Source: an uncultured Collinsella sp.
Lineage (GTDB): Bacteria; Actinomycetota; Coriobacteriia; Coriobacteriales; Coriobacteriaceae
Assembly: GCA_958453935.1 (NCBI GenBank)
Contig: CAUDZT010000062.1
Coordinates: 1 to 12,921 of the forward strand
DNA length: 12,921 nt
Direction of reading: 5' to 3'
The first letter of the stretch is position 1, and every line of letters starts with the position of its first letter. Shown in pieces: positions 5,383 to 12,271 of the stretch. The translations under genes and the position numbers were made by a program. The notes beneath the pieces are model-generated. The model did no database searches. It was not told the origin of the DNA and saw nothing but the letters and a program-made list of their open reading frames with translations.

Positions 5383-7458
5383 ATGAGATTCTCGATTATT
5401 AGCGAGATCCCCGGCAGGACCCGTCTTCAATTGGCGGGTCCTGTGCCAGAGAGCGATCTCGATGCACTTCTTAAGCTTGGCGGCGACATCGACGGCGTGC
5501 ACAAGGTGCGCGTCTACGGCCGCATCGGCCAGATGGCGCTCGAATACGATGAGCCGCGCCGCGCGAGCGTGCTGGCCGCCGTCGGTGCGCTCGACGCTCA
5601 GGCCATTGCCGACGCAAAGACGGGTTACGTGATGCAGCTTGAGCCGCGCAAGCACAAACTCGTTATGGACCTAGCGACACTCGTCGGTGCCCATTACGCG
5701 CGTCGCTGGTTTTTGCCCACGCCCCTGCGTGCGGTGTTTGTCGTGGCCGGTTACATGACCTTTTTGCGCGCCGCCCTCCGTGAGCTCGCGCAGCCGCGCC
5801 TGACCGTTCCCGTGCTCGACGCTTCGGCCATCGGCATTTCGTTCGTCAAGCGTGATGTCGACACCGCGGGCCAGACGATGTTCCTGCTCAACGTGGGCGA
5901 GCTGCTCGAGGACTACACCCGCGCCATGAGTGAAAACGAGCTCATTAACTCGCTGCTCGATGTACCCGACAAGGCGCAAAAGGTCGTCGGCGACACCGAG
6001 GTAAGCGTTGCCGCCACCGAGCTTGAGCCCGGCGATCTGGTCGCCGTGCGCACTGGCATGTCCATTTGCATCGACGGTGTTGTCGAGCAGGGGAGCGCCA
6101 TGGTCAACCAGGCGACCCTGACCGGCGAGCCGCTTGCCGTCGAGCGCAGCGTGGGCGACGACGTGTTCGCCGGCACCGTCGTGGAGGACGGCAGCATCTT
6201 GGTGCGTGTGCGCGCCAATACGGCGCAAACCAAACTGCGCTCAATTGTCTCGCTCGTGCAGACGGCCGACTCGCTCAAGTCCGAGGGCCAGTCGCATATG
6301 GAGGACCTTGCCAACAAGATCGTCCCGTGGAACTTCCTGCTCGCGGGCCTGGTTGCGCTTACCACCCGCAGCCTCATCAAGACCTCGGCGGCGCTGATGG
6401 TCGACTACTCGTGTGCACTCAAGCTCACGGGTTCCGTTGCCGTCATGACCGCTATGAGCGATGCTGCCAAGATGGGCGTCATGGTCAAGGGCGCGAAGTA
6501 CTTTGAGTCGTTTGCCAAGGCCGACACCATTGTGTTTGACAAGACCGGCACGCTTACCGAGGCGCAGCCGCGTCTTGCCTGCGTGCTCACCACCGATGGC
6601 TGGAGCGAGGACGAGGTCCTGCGCCTTTCCGCTTGCTTGGAGGAGCATTTTCCGCATCCGGTGGCGCGTGCCGTGGTCAATGCGGCACGCGAGCGCGGGC
6701 TCGAGCACCGCGAGCGCCATGCTGCCGTCGAGTACATCGTGGCGCACGGCATCGCTTCGTCCATCGAAGGGCGTCGCGCGATTATCGGTTCGGCACACTT
6801 TGTGTTTGAGGACGAGAGCGCGCAGCTCGAGGCCGACATTAAGGAGCAAATCGAGTCCCAGATGCAGGGCCTGTCGCCGCTGTATCTGGCGGTCGATGGA
6901 AAGGTCGTCGGCGTGCTCGGCATCGAGGATCCGCTCAAGCCCGGGGTCCGTGAGGCCATCGCCGACTTGCATGCGCTGGGCGTCAAGCATGTCGTTATGC
7001 TCACGGGCGATTCGGAGCGCACGGCCGAGCGCATTGCGCGCGAGGCGGGTGTCGACGAGTTTAAGGCCGAACTGCTGCCCGAGGACAAGTACGCCTATGT
7101 GGAGCGCATTAAGAGCGAGGGGCGCCATGTTGCCATGGTGGGCGACGGCGTCAACGATTCGCCGGCGCTCGGTTTGGCCGACGTGGGCTTGGCGATGGGT
7201 GGCGGAAGCGACATCGCCAAGGAGGTCGCCGATATCATCCTGACCGATACGGATCTGGCCGCAATCGTGCGCCTGCGCCGCATGAGCCAGGGGCTTATCG
7301 ACCGTCTGACGAGTTCGTATTCCAAGGTGATGCTCACCAACTCGGCGCTGTTGGCGCTGGGCATTGCCGGCGCGATTACCCCGCAGGCGTCGTCGCTGCT
7401 GCACAACGGCTCGACGATTGCCTACAGCCTGAGCAACGCGAAGGCTTACCTGCGTTAG
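5383..7458 (+). CDS. P1B-like metal P-type ATPase with non-canonical SCA motif
   Basis: A 691-aa ion-pumping ATPase. Residues ~1-70 resemble an HMA-type (HMA_2) domain but carry no CxxC. Membrane helices lie around 110-175 and 313-375, and two more near the C-terminus. Catalytic motifs are complete: TGE at 247-249, phosphorylated Asp386 in DKTGT, the P1B-type His425-Pro426 pair, and GDGVND at 587-592. The membrane metal site is unusual: where copper or zinc pumps have CPC (others SPC or TPC), this has YSCALKL with Ser343-Cys344-Ala345 and no proline. The C-terminus ends LHNGSTIAYSLSNAKAYLR, as in P1B pumps. Substrate cannot be assigned; the missing CPC argues against a standard Cu or Zn/Cd exporter. 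The start ATG has only a weak AGG upstream, so it may depend on coupling to the small gene before it. A shared operator with the ABC pair suggests metal balance. Confidence 0.88.
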   Translation: MRFSIISEIPGRTRLQLAGPVPESDLDALLKLGGDIDGVHKVRVYGRIGQMALEYDEPRRASVLAAVGALDAQAIADAKTGYVMQLEPRKHKLVMDLATLVGAHYARRWFLPTPLRAVFVVAGYMTFLRAALRELAQPRLTVPVLDASAIGISFVKRDVDTAGQTMFLLNVGELLEDYTRAMSENELINSLLDVPDKAQKVVGDTEVSVAATELEPGDLVAVRTGMSICIDGVVEQGSAMVNQATLTGEPLAVERSVGDDVFAGTVVEDGSILVRVRANTAQTKLRSIVSLVQTADSLKSEGQSHMEDLANKIVPWNFLLAGLVALTTRSLIKTSAALMVDYSCALKLTGSVAVMTAMSDAAKMGVMVKGAKYFESFAKADTIVFDKTGTLTEAQPRLACVLTTDGWSEDEVLRLSACLEEHFPHPVARAVVNAARERGLEHRERHAAVEYIVAHGIASSIEGRRAIIGSAHFVFEDESAQLEADIKEQIESQMQGLSPLYLAVDGKVVGVLGIEDPLKPGVREAIADLHALGVKHVVMLTGDSERTAERIAREAGVDEFKAELLPEDKYAYVERIKSEGRHVAMVGDGVNDSPALGLADVGLAMGGGSDIAKEVADIILTDTDLAAIVRLRRMSQGLIDRLTSSYSKVMLTNSALLALGIAGAITPQASSLLHNGSTIAYSLSNAKAYLR

Positions 7459-7477
7459 CGTTTTCGATTGAGTAAAT

Positions 7478-7530
7478 GGCCTGCACCCTGGCGACACCGC
7501 AGCCGCCAGGGTGCAGGCCTTCTTTTGTTT
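7478..7530 (+). terminator. Rho-independent terminator of the P-ATPase operon
   Basis: A perfect 16-bp stem (7478-7493 with 7504-7519, GGCCTGCACCCTGGCG) and a 10-base loop, followed by TTCTTTTGTTT. It lies 20 bases after the ATPase stop codon, the expected position. Confidence 0.92.
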
Positions 7531-7557
7531 GACGAGATGTTAGCTCGGATATATGCT
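7529..7557 (+). promoter_or_regulatory. Putative promoter of the toxin-antitoxin-like pair
   Basis: TTGACG (7529-7534), a 17-base spacer and TATGCT (7552-7557) predict a start near 7565. This falls in the repeat GCTAGC-AGA-GCTAGC at 7561-7575, a possible operator for autoregulation. It also places the ATG at 7553 inside the promoter, so that codon cannot be the gene start if this reading is right. Confidence 0.4.
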
Positions 7558-7560
7558 CGT

Positions 7561-7575
7561 GCTAGCAGAGCTAGC
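7561..7575. promoter_or_regulatory. Paired GCTAGC palindromes, possible autoregulatory operator
   Basis: Two copies of the self-palindromic GCTAGC lie 9 bp apart (start to start), forming one 15-bp dyad at the predicted transcription start. Ribbon-helix-helix antitoxins commonly bind such short repeated palindromes in their own promoter. Binding is inferred. Confidence 0.4.
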
Positions 7576-7597
7576 AAATGCTGAAGGTGAGGTTGAG

Positions 7598-7951
7598 ATG
7601 GTTACCGTTGGCAGCATGGCGCAGGTGAACGTTCGCGTGGATCGCCAGGTCAAGGACCATGCGGAGGAAGCGTTGCGGCTTTCGGGCGGGTCACTGCCCG
7701 AGCTCATCAAAAAGGTGGTGGCCAAGGTCGCGCAGGGTGGCGGGCAGTGCGAGGAAGTGCTTGCGGCCGTCGACGACCGGCGGCAGACCGTCGCGCACGA
7801 TACTCCGTTCGCCGCATCATGGGCGGCGGCGGATCAGCTTTACGCGGACCTGGGCATCGCTACGTCGCCCGTATCCGACAATCGCGATTGGGACACAATC
7901 TATTCCGAAGCCATGGACGAGCGCTATCGCCAAAAGGGGATGATCCTGTGA
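7598..7951 (+). CDS. Antitoxin-like protein (RelB/DinJ-type ribbon-helix-helix)
   Basis: A 117-aa protein. Near the start, AQVNVRVDRQVKDHAEEALR has the alternating strand followed by helix seen in ribbon-helix-helix antitoxins of the RelB/DinJ group, then SLPELIKKVVAKVAQ as second helix. The middle and tail are acidic and probably less ordered, ending in WDTIYSEAMDERYRQK, which may wrap the toxin. I chose ATG 7598 because GAGG lies 5 bases upstream; ATG 7616 is a weaker alternative. Its last four bases overlap the next gene (PIN domain), the tight coupling typical of toxin-antitoxin pairs. The family call is by pattern and the pairing by context. Confidence 0.7.
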   Translation: MVTVGSMAQVNVRVDRQVKDHAEEALRLSGGSLPELIKKVVAKVAQGGGQCEEVLAAVDDRRQTVAHDTPFAASWAAADQLYADLGIATSPVSDNRDWDTIYSEAMDERYRQKGMIL

Positions 7952-8463
7952 GCGGGGCTCCCCTCAAAATAATGGTGGATGCCAACGTATGGGTTGATTC
8001 GTTTTGCGTCGACCATGCCGAGTCGCTTGCCGCGCGTGCGTTTATTGGGCAGGCGACGGAGGCGGGGGCATTGCTGTTCTTTCCGGTGCATATCGCCAAG
8101 GACGTACTGTATGTTGTACAGCACGAACTGAAGCGCAGCGTTCTTGCCAGCGGGGGAGCGCTCGGCGAGGCTTCTGCCCGCGCGATTGGCGATGCGGCGC
8201 TGGCGTTTGTTCGGAACATGACCGAAAACGCCACGGCCGTGGGTGCAGATGCGTCGGACCTTTGGCTGGCCGACAAATACTTAGCGCTCCATCGCGATTA
8301 CGAGGACAACTTGGTACTCGCCGCATGCAAACGCGCCCAGGTCGATTACTTGGTGACCAACGATCGAAAACTGCTCGAACATGCCGATCTTGCAGCAAAG
8401 GCACCTCGTCAAATGATGCTGATTCTTGCCTTGGCCGAATGCGGCGGCGCGGCAATCGGTTGA
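7948..8463 (+). CDS. PIN-domain protein, VapC-like toxin
   Basis: A 171-aa protein with the acidic pattern of PIN nucleases. Asp11 is in IMVDANVW near the start; Glu119 and Asp120 are in DYEDNLVLAACKRA; Asp139 is in YLVTND. The order and the DYED...VTND segment fit the PIN_3 (PF13470-like) subgroup. PIN toxins cut RNA, often tRNA or rRNA, with bound Mg or Mn; the target here is unknown. It starts with GTG, overlapping the antitoxin-like gene by four bases, with AAAAGGGG about 9 bases upstream. The length is somewhat above the ~130-aa VapC norm. A solo RNA-processing role is possible but the overlap favours a toxin-antitoxin unit. Confidence 0.8.
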   Translation: MSGAPLKIMVDANVWVDSFCVDHAESLAARAFIGQATEAGALLFFPVHIAKDVLYVVQHELKRSVLASGGALGEASARAIGDAALAFVRNMTENATAVGADASDLWLADKYLALHRDYEDNLVLAACKRAQVDYLVTNDRKLLEHADLAAKAPRQMMLILALAECGGAAIG

Positions 8464-8475
8464 CGCGAACTGTTT

Positions 8476-8512
8476 GCGGGCCTCTTGGACGACGATGCGC
8501 CAAGGGGCCCGC
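8476..8512. terminator. Hairpin between convergent genes
   Basis: A 13-bp stem (8476-8488 with 8500-8512) with one G-T type pair and an 11-base loop. It lies between the stops of the PIN gene and the minus-strand gene at 8522-8956. Neither side has a clear T run, so it may be a weak two-way terminator or only an end-protecting stem. Confidence 0.4.
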
Positions 8513-8521
8513 GTCTGCTAT

Positions 8522-8956
8522 TTACAAAAGCTCGGCCTTGATGGCGGGACTTTCTGCGAGCTGCTCGGCTGCCTTTTCGTCGGAGCTGTCGAGTGCTGCC
8601 AGACTGCGGTAGACCCACTCGTTGACCTGGGTGTTCTTGACGCCTGCGGTCTGCATAAGGGCGCCTACCTCGCGGATTGCTGCGAGCAGATCGGCTTTGC
8701 GACCCGCGAGCTCGACCTCGACGCCGTGGTAGGCGGTCACGCCGCGGTTCTCGCTCACGTGGTCGATAAAGCCCTCGACGGTCTCAAGCTGCTGGGCGAG
8801 AACCGCATCATCGTCAGCGTCCAGCGCGACGAGTGCGTTCGATACCGTGAGGGCGGGATGTCCGCAGGGGACAAAGCCTTCGATGACATCCATAGCTTCG
8901 GTAATGGTTGAGCCCAGGCCTGCGAGGGCATTGACGAGTTGCTGCTTGGTATCCAT
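8522..8956 (-). CDS. Hypothetical protein, 144 aa
   Basis: I do not recognise this protein. It is soluble-looking, acidic (with DADDD) and mostly helical by composition, with no membrane segment or signal peptide. A single Cys31 lies in FVPCGHP. Repeated leucine/alanine heptad-like stretches suggest a helical bundle. The gene is well supported: AAAGGA lies 5 bases before the ATG at 8956, and a good minus-strand promoter (8991-9018) is properly placed. It is monocistronic, convergent with the PIN gene and divergent from tmRNA. Nothing in the neighbourhood tells its function. Confidence 0.75.
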   Translation of the reverse strand: MDTKQQLVNALAGLGSTITEAMDVIEGFVPCGHPALTVSNALVALDADDDAVLAQQLETVEGFIDHVSENRGVTAYHGVEVELAGRKADLLAAIREVGALMQTAGVKNTQVNEWVYRSLAALDSSDEKAAEQLAESPAIKAELL

Positions 8957-8990
8957 AACGGTCCTTTCGACGGGTCAATTTTGCTTGGCG

Positions 8991-9018
8991 AAAATATACG
9001 TGACGCGTTCGGTGTCAA
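8991..9018 (-). promoter_or_regulatory. Promoter of the 144-aa hypothetical gene
   Basis: On the minus strand: consensus TTGACA (9013-9018), a 16-base spacer, TATTTT (8991-8996). The predicted start is near 8984, about 28 bases before the start codon. Confidence 0.55.
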
Positions 9019-9088
9019 AAGTGCGAAGTGTGGTGCATATTGGGGTCTTCACAGCTCGTGCATAGAACAGCTGTCCGCTTTCAGAACG

Positions 9089-9097
9089 TGGTAAGAT
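9089..9097 (+). promoter_or_regulatory. Extended -10 promoter of tmRNA
   Basis: TGG followed by TAAGAT (9092-9097) is an extended -10 element (TGn plus hexamer). No convincing -35 is visible, which such promoters can lack. Transcription should begin near 9104, giving a ~90-base 5' leader removed from mature tmRNA. Confidence 0.5.
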
Positions 9098-9109
9098 AGC
9101 ACTCCACAA

Positions 9110-9175
9110 GCGGGGCTCGCCCCGCATGTTCCTTGAAAAGTCGATGGGTGTTGGGTGCTCGTGCCCAATGCCATC
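9110..9175 (+). other. Structured leader of pre-tmRNA
   Basis: Two stems lie before the mature 5' end: 9110-9125 (GCGGGG-CTCG-CCCCGC), and 9143-9175, where GATGG pairs with CCATC and TTGGG with CCCAA around a small internal loop. It is probably precursor RNA removed by RNase P. A separate small RNA cannot be excluded. Confidence 0.4.
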
Positions 9176-9193
9176 CAGACTTTCCCGACATTC

Positions 9194-9557
9194 GGGGGCG
9201 ACTGGTTTCGACACGATAGCTCTGAGAGAGGAAGCAAGCCGAGGTCTCCTCGCCTCGTTAAACAGGGGTACCGTCAAATTGAATTGACAACAACTCTTCT
9301 TTTGAGCCTATGGCTCTCGCTGCTTAGTTTATAGCGGCGCGTCAACCCGGTGATTTCCCCGACACCGGCGCGACGTCATGTTAGGGGAATGCTCCTGCGC
9401 ACGTAATCGGTATGGCGCAGGCTAAGACCGAACCGGTTAGGACACCGCGAGCGTGTCGCTGCGCGCAAAGCGTCCGAGACTAAACCAGCGACTGAGCTTG
9501 GAGATGCCAATCAGGGGGCTTTCGTGGACCGGAGTTCGATTCTCCGCGCCTCCACCA
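9194..9557 (+). ncRNA. ssrA: tmRNA (transfer-messenger RNA)
   Basis: This 364-base RNA frees stalled ribosomes and tags the unfinished protein for breakdown, acting with SmpB. The 5' end GGGGGCGACTGGTTTCGACA is a tmRNA hallmark, and pairs over 7 bp with CGCCTCC before the encoded terminal CCA (9555-9557). The T-arm reads GGAGTTCGATTCTCC. The tag frame at 9286-9327 gives DNNSSFEPMALAA then TAG, ending in the ALAA degradation signal. Pseudoknot-rich sequence fills 9328-9480. It is one-piece, with no permutation. A strong terminator follows 8 bases later. Parts of its 3' end recur inverted downstream (9615-9631, 9826-9842). The first tag codon (GAC, or the preceding ATT) is not certain. Confidence 0.97.
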
Positions 9558-9565
9558 ATAGTTAC

Positions 9566-9598
9566 AGGCAGGTAGATATTCGTATCTACCTGCCTTTT
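9566..9598 (+). terminator. Terminator of tmRNA
   Basis: A perfect 13-bp stem (9566-9578 with 9583-9595, AGGCAGGTAGATA) with a stable TTCG tetraloop, then TTTT. It begins 9 bases after the tmRNA CCA end. Confidence 0.93.
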
Positions 9599-9613
9599 CA
9601 TTTCTAGCCCGTA

Positions 9614-9660
9614 CCGCGGAGAATCGAACTCTGTGCAGGGCGCGAGCGTAAAGAAAACGC
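9614..9660 (+). repeat. 47-bp direct repeat, copy 1, with inverted tmRNA 3' fragment
   Basis: It matches 9825-9871 at 45 of 47 positions. Bases 9615-9631 are the exact reverse complement of tmRNA bases 9532-9548 (T-arm and acceptor stem). Its last seven bases form the left arm of a hairpin with T run at 9654-9672. Confidence 0.85.
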
Positions 9661-9672
9661 GTAAGCGTTTTT
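9654..9672. terminator. Short terminator-like hairpin
   Basis: AAAACGC (9654-9660), loop GTAA, GCGTTTT (9665-9671), with T residues running to 9672. The symmetric A and T runs mean that it could work on either strand. No gene in this stretch needs it, so it may be part of the repeat element. Confidence 0.35.
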
Positions 9673-9736
9673 AGCCCGCGGGCGAGGACGCCGGCAGGCG
9701 GCCGAAGCCGGTGCGTGTTCGCGAAGCAAACACGCG

Positions 9737-9747
9737 GATTCTCCGCG
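9737..9747 (+). repeat. Short direct copy of tmRNA acceptor stem
   Basis: GATTCTCCGCG repeats tmRNA 9538-9548 in nearly the same length and in direct orientation, and is an inverted partner of 9615-9625. It lies between the two 47-bp repeats, so the tmRNA 3' end is echoed three times in about 230 bases. Confidence 0.5.
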
Positions 9748-9824
9748 CAAAGCCCCAACCCAAAACAGATGTGCTGACGATGGTATTTCAGCTAGCCATG
9801 CCCAGCACCAACGGATTCCCCCAC

Positions 9825-9871
9825 CCGCGGAGAATCGAACTCTATGCAGGGCGCGGGCGTAAAGAAAACGC
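9825..9871 (+). repeat. 47-bp direct repeat, copy 2, with inverted tmRNA 3' fragment
   Basis: Second copy of 9614-9660 with two substitutions. Bases 9826-9842 are again the exact reverse complement of tmRNA 9532-9548. It is followed within 16 bases by the 62-bp tandem array. Confidence 0.85.
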
Positions 9872-9886
9872 CTCAGTGACGCAGAG

Positions 9887-10156
9887 TGGGACGCGCTTTC
9901 CCAATGGCAGCCCAGGCGGAAAGCCCATCCCGGAATTCGCAATCAGACTGGGACGTAGTTTCCGGATGGCACATCAAGCGGAAACCGCATCCCGGAATCC
10001 TCATTCGGAATGGGATGTAATTTCCAAATGAACGGCAAGCGGAAAGTTCATCCCGGAATCCGCGCTCAGAACGGGACGCGCTGTCCCAATGGCGGTCCAA
10101 GCGGAAACCGCATCCCGGAATCCCGCCTCAAACTGGGATACACTTTCCGCTTCATC
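9887..10156. repeat. 62-bp tandem repeat array, about 4.4 copies
   Basis: Diverged units begin at 9887, 9949, 10011, 10072 and 10134 (periods 62, 62, 61, 62; the last is partial). Each begins YGGGAYG, has TTTCC or GTCC near position 11, then GCGGAAA and CATCCCGGAAT. Within each unit, GGGAYGnnnTTTCC is inverse to GGAAAnnnCATCCC, so each can fold into an imperfect ~14-bp hairpin. No open frame of quality crosses the array, so I read it as non-coding. Together with 9599-9886 it fills the ~640 bases without a gene between tmRNA and the phospholipase. Confidence 0.85.
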
Positions 10157-10235
10157 TGCCGCCTCAAAAAACTCATGCGCCCTCCATCCCAAAACTGGGT
10201 AGAAGAAGGCCAAAACGCAATCGCAGGAGGTCAAT

Positions 10236-11114
10236 ATGACTGCAGAAGATAAGGCAAAGAACGCCGGCAAGGTCGCGCTCGTCTTGGAGGGCGGTAGTTT
10301 TCGCGGGCAGTTTACCGCGGGCGTGCTCGACGTTCTCATGGAGGCCGGCGTCGAGATTCCGGCGGTATATGGCGTATCGGCCGGCGCCCTCAACGGCGTG
10401 AACTACAAGTCGCACCAGATCGGCCGTGCCAACCGCATCAACCTGGCTTTCTGCAACGACAACCGCTTCATGGGCGCCGCATCCTTCGCATCCACGGGCT
10501 CCATTGTGGGTTACGACTTTATCTTCAACGATGTCCAGGACCGCCTGGATCCCTTTGACAACGAGACCTTCGACGCGAGCCCCATCGAGATGTACGCTGT
10601 CGCGACGGACATGCTCTTTGGAACCGCCACGTACCTCCCGGTCAAAAGCGCCGTGCTCGATCTCGACGCCGTGCGCGCCTCGACCTCGCTGCCGCTGGTG
10701 ACGCCGCCGGTCGAGATTGACGGGCACAAATACGTCGACGGCGGCGTGGCCGATTCGGTTCCTATCGAGCATGTGCTCGAGGAGGCGGGCTTCGACCGTG
10801 CGGTCGTCATCGTCACGCAGGACCGTTCGTATGAGAAAAAGCCCTACGAGTTTTTGCCGGCCGCGCGTGCGCGTTATGCCGACTACCCCTATCTGCTCGA
10901 GGCTATCGAGACGCGCCACGACCGTTACAACATCCAGCGCATGCACCTGTGGAAGTATGAGCGCGAGGGCCGTGCGTTGGTTGTCGCTCCGCAAAAGCCG
11001 GTCGAGGTCGGCCATGTCGAACACGACCCGGCAAAGCTATTGGACCTGTATATCCAGGGCCGTCAGGAGGCAAAGCGCCTGCTCGCGGAAATCCAAGAGT
11101 TCGTTGAACGCTAG
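10236..11114 (+). CDS. Patatin-like phospholipase (YjjU-like)
   Basis: A 292-aa hydrolase. The oxyanion-hole motif is EGGSFRG at 18-24 (glycine-rich). The nucleophile elbow GVSAG holds Ser48, and Asp168 is in VDGGVAD, giving the Ser-Asp pair of patatins. The C-terminal ~90 residues (from about QDRSYEKKPYEF) resemble the extension seen in YjjU-type bacterial patatins (DUF6363, from memory). Patatins cut acyl groups from membrane lipids; the substrate here is unknown. No signal peptide or membrane helix is seen, so it is probably cytoplasmic. The start is ATG 10236, with AGGAGGT 5 bases upstream, a strong site. It is monocistronic, with the 62-bp repeat array directly upstream and no clear promoter outside the repeats. 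No clear terminator follows before the rplM promoter. Confidence 0.9.
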   Translation: MTAEDKAKNAGKVALVLEGGSFRGQFTAGVLDVLMEAGVEIPAVYGVSAGALNGVNYKSHQIGRANRINLAFCNDNRFMGAASFASTGSIVGYDFIFNDVQDRLDPFDNETFDASPIEMYAVATDMLFGTATYLPVKSAVLDLDAVRASTSLPLVTPPVEIDGHKYVDGGVADSVPIEHVLEEAGFDRAVVIVTQDRSYEKKPYEFLPAARARYADYPYLLEAIETRHDRYNIQRMHLWKYEREGRALVVAPQKPVEVGHVEHDPAKLLDLYIQGRQEAKRLLAEIQEFVER

Positions 11115-11212
11115 CGACGGCAAACCCTCAAAAATGACAACAGCTAAAGAGCTGGAAAATCACGGCTCGTGGATGACATGTGCAGAAACTCTGGTCGGAG
11201 CCAAAATACCTG

Positions 11213-11240
11213 TTGACTCGTACGGCGAGCGGGGTAATAT
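11213..11240 (+). promoter_or_regulatory. Promoter of rplM-rpsI
   Basis: TTGACT (11213-11218), a 16-base spacer, TAATAT (11235-11240). The predicted start near 11247 gives a ~60-base leader. Confidence 0.6.
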
Positions 11241-11246
11241 GGACGG

Positions 11247-11278
11247 GTTACTTGCAGAGCCCCGTGAATCTCTGTAAC
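11247..11278 (+). promoter_or_regulatory. Stem in rplM leader, possible L13 feedback site
   Basis: CAGAG (11255-11259) pairs with CTCTG (11270-11274), extended by GTTA with TAAC across a 4-base bulge. Leaders of rplM operons in other bacteria carry L13-responsive structures. Whether this stem is one is a guess. Confidence 0.3.
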
Positions 11279-11306
11279 AACACGTACTGTACATGGAGGA
11301 GTCTAA

Positions 11307-11750
11307 GTGATTTCGAAATCGACTCACTACGCCAAGCAGGGCGAGGTCCAGCGCAACTGGGTTCTCGTCGACGCCGATGGTGCTGTCCTGGGCCGTCTTG
11401 CCACCCAGATCGCAATGATCCTGCGCGGTAAGAACAAGCCCCAGTTCACGCCCAACAGCGACTGCGGCGACTTCGTTGTCGTCATCAACGCCGATAAGGT
11501 CCAGCTTACCGGTAACAAGGCCGACACGAAGACCTATTATCGCCACAGCGGCTACAACGGCGGCCTCAAGGCTGAGAGCTTCCGCCAGGCTATGGAGAAG
11601 CACCCGGAGAAGGTCATCGAGCGCGCCGTTCGCGGTATGCTGCCCAAGACCACCCTCGGCCGTGCCCAGATGACCAAACTTAAGGTCTACGCTGGTGCCG
11701 AGCATCCGCATGCTGCCCAGAACCCCACGAAGATTGAGCTGGAGGCTTAA
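11307..11750 (+). CDS. rplM: 50S ribosomal protein L13
   Basis: A 147-aa protein, full length for L13 (about 142-150). It shows the family features: an early WVLVDADGAVLGRLA block and the signature region VRGMLPKTTLGRAQMTKLKV followed by YAGAEHPHAAQNP. L13 binds 23S rRNA and acts early in large-subunit assembly. The start is GTG 11307, with GGAGGA 6 bases upstream; no better start is present. It is followed after two bases by rpsI, the usual pair, sharing one promoter (11213-11240). Confidence 0.97.
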   Translation: MISKSTHYAKQGEVQRNWVLVDADGAVLGRLATQIAMILRGKNKPQFTPNSDCGDFVVVINADKVQLTGNKADTKTYYRHSGYNGGLKAESFRQAMEKHPEKVIERAVRGMLPKTTLGRAQMTKLKVYAGAEHPHAAQNPTKIELEA

Positions 11751-11752
11751 AG

Positions 11753-12148
<396 letters not shown>

Positions 12149-12178
12149 GGTTTTATCTCCTTTCGAGATACAATGTAC

Positions 12179-12222
12179 AAGCGGGGCCTGCCGATTCCTC
12201 GGCGGGTCCCGCTTTTCTTTTT
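12179..12222 (+). terminator. Terminator of rplM-rpsI
   Basis: A 16-bp stem (12179-12194 with 12199-12214; 14 standard and two G-T pairs), TTCC loop, then TTTTCTTTTT. It separates the ribosomal operon from glmM. Confidence 0.92.
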
Positions 12223-12247
12223 CGACTAGGGTGGGCGGTTGTATATC
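12220..12247 (+). promoter_or_regulatory. Weak candidate promoter of glmM
   Basis: TTTCGA (12220-12225), a 16-base spacer, TATATC (12242-12247). The match is modest. glmM must have its own promoter if the upstream terminator is efficient; read-through is the alternative. Confidence 0.25.
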
Positions 12248-12271
12248 GCCTGCTAGGGAAGGAGCGATCCT

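Noticed and set aside
9480..9758. Minus-strand open frame across the tmRNA containing WWRRGESNSGPRK
   Set aside because: RRGESNxGP-type peptides come from reading the antisense of tRNA-like T-arms. The frame covers the tmRNA 3' end and its terminator, and has no ribosome site.
9604..10100. Several open frames within the repeat zone downstream of tmRNA
   Set aside because: They are built from the 47-bp and 62-bp repeats, show repeated artefact peptides such as FLYARALHRVRFSA, and lack ribosome sites.
9887..10156. CRISPR array
   Set aside because: Units are diverged along their whole length with no invariant 25-40 bp repeat and unique spacers, and no cas genes are near; a hairpin-unit tandem repeat fits better.
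11134..11277. Possible 47-codon gene between the phospholipase and rplM
   Set aside because: It overlaps the rplM promoter and leader, has no ribosome site, and its composition gives no sign of a real protein.
12169..12174. TACAAT as a -10 box for glmM
   Set aside because: It has no matching -35, and the rpsI terminator directly downstream would stop the transcript.
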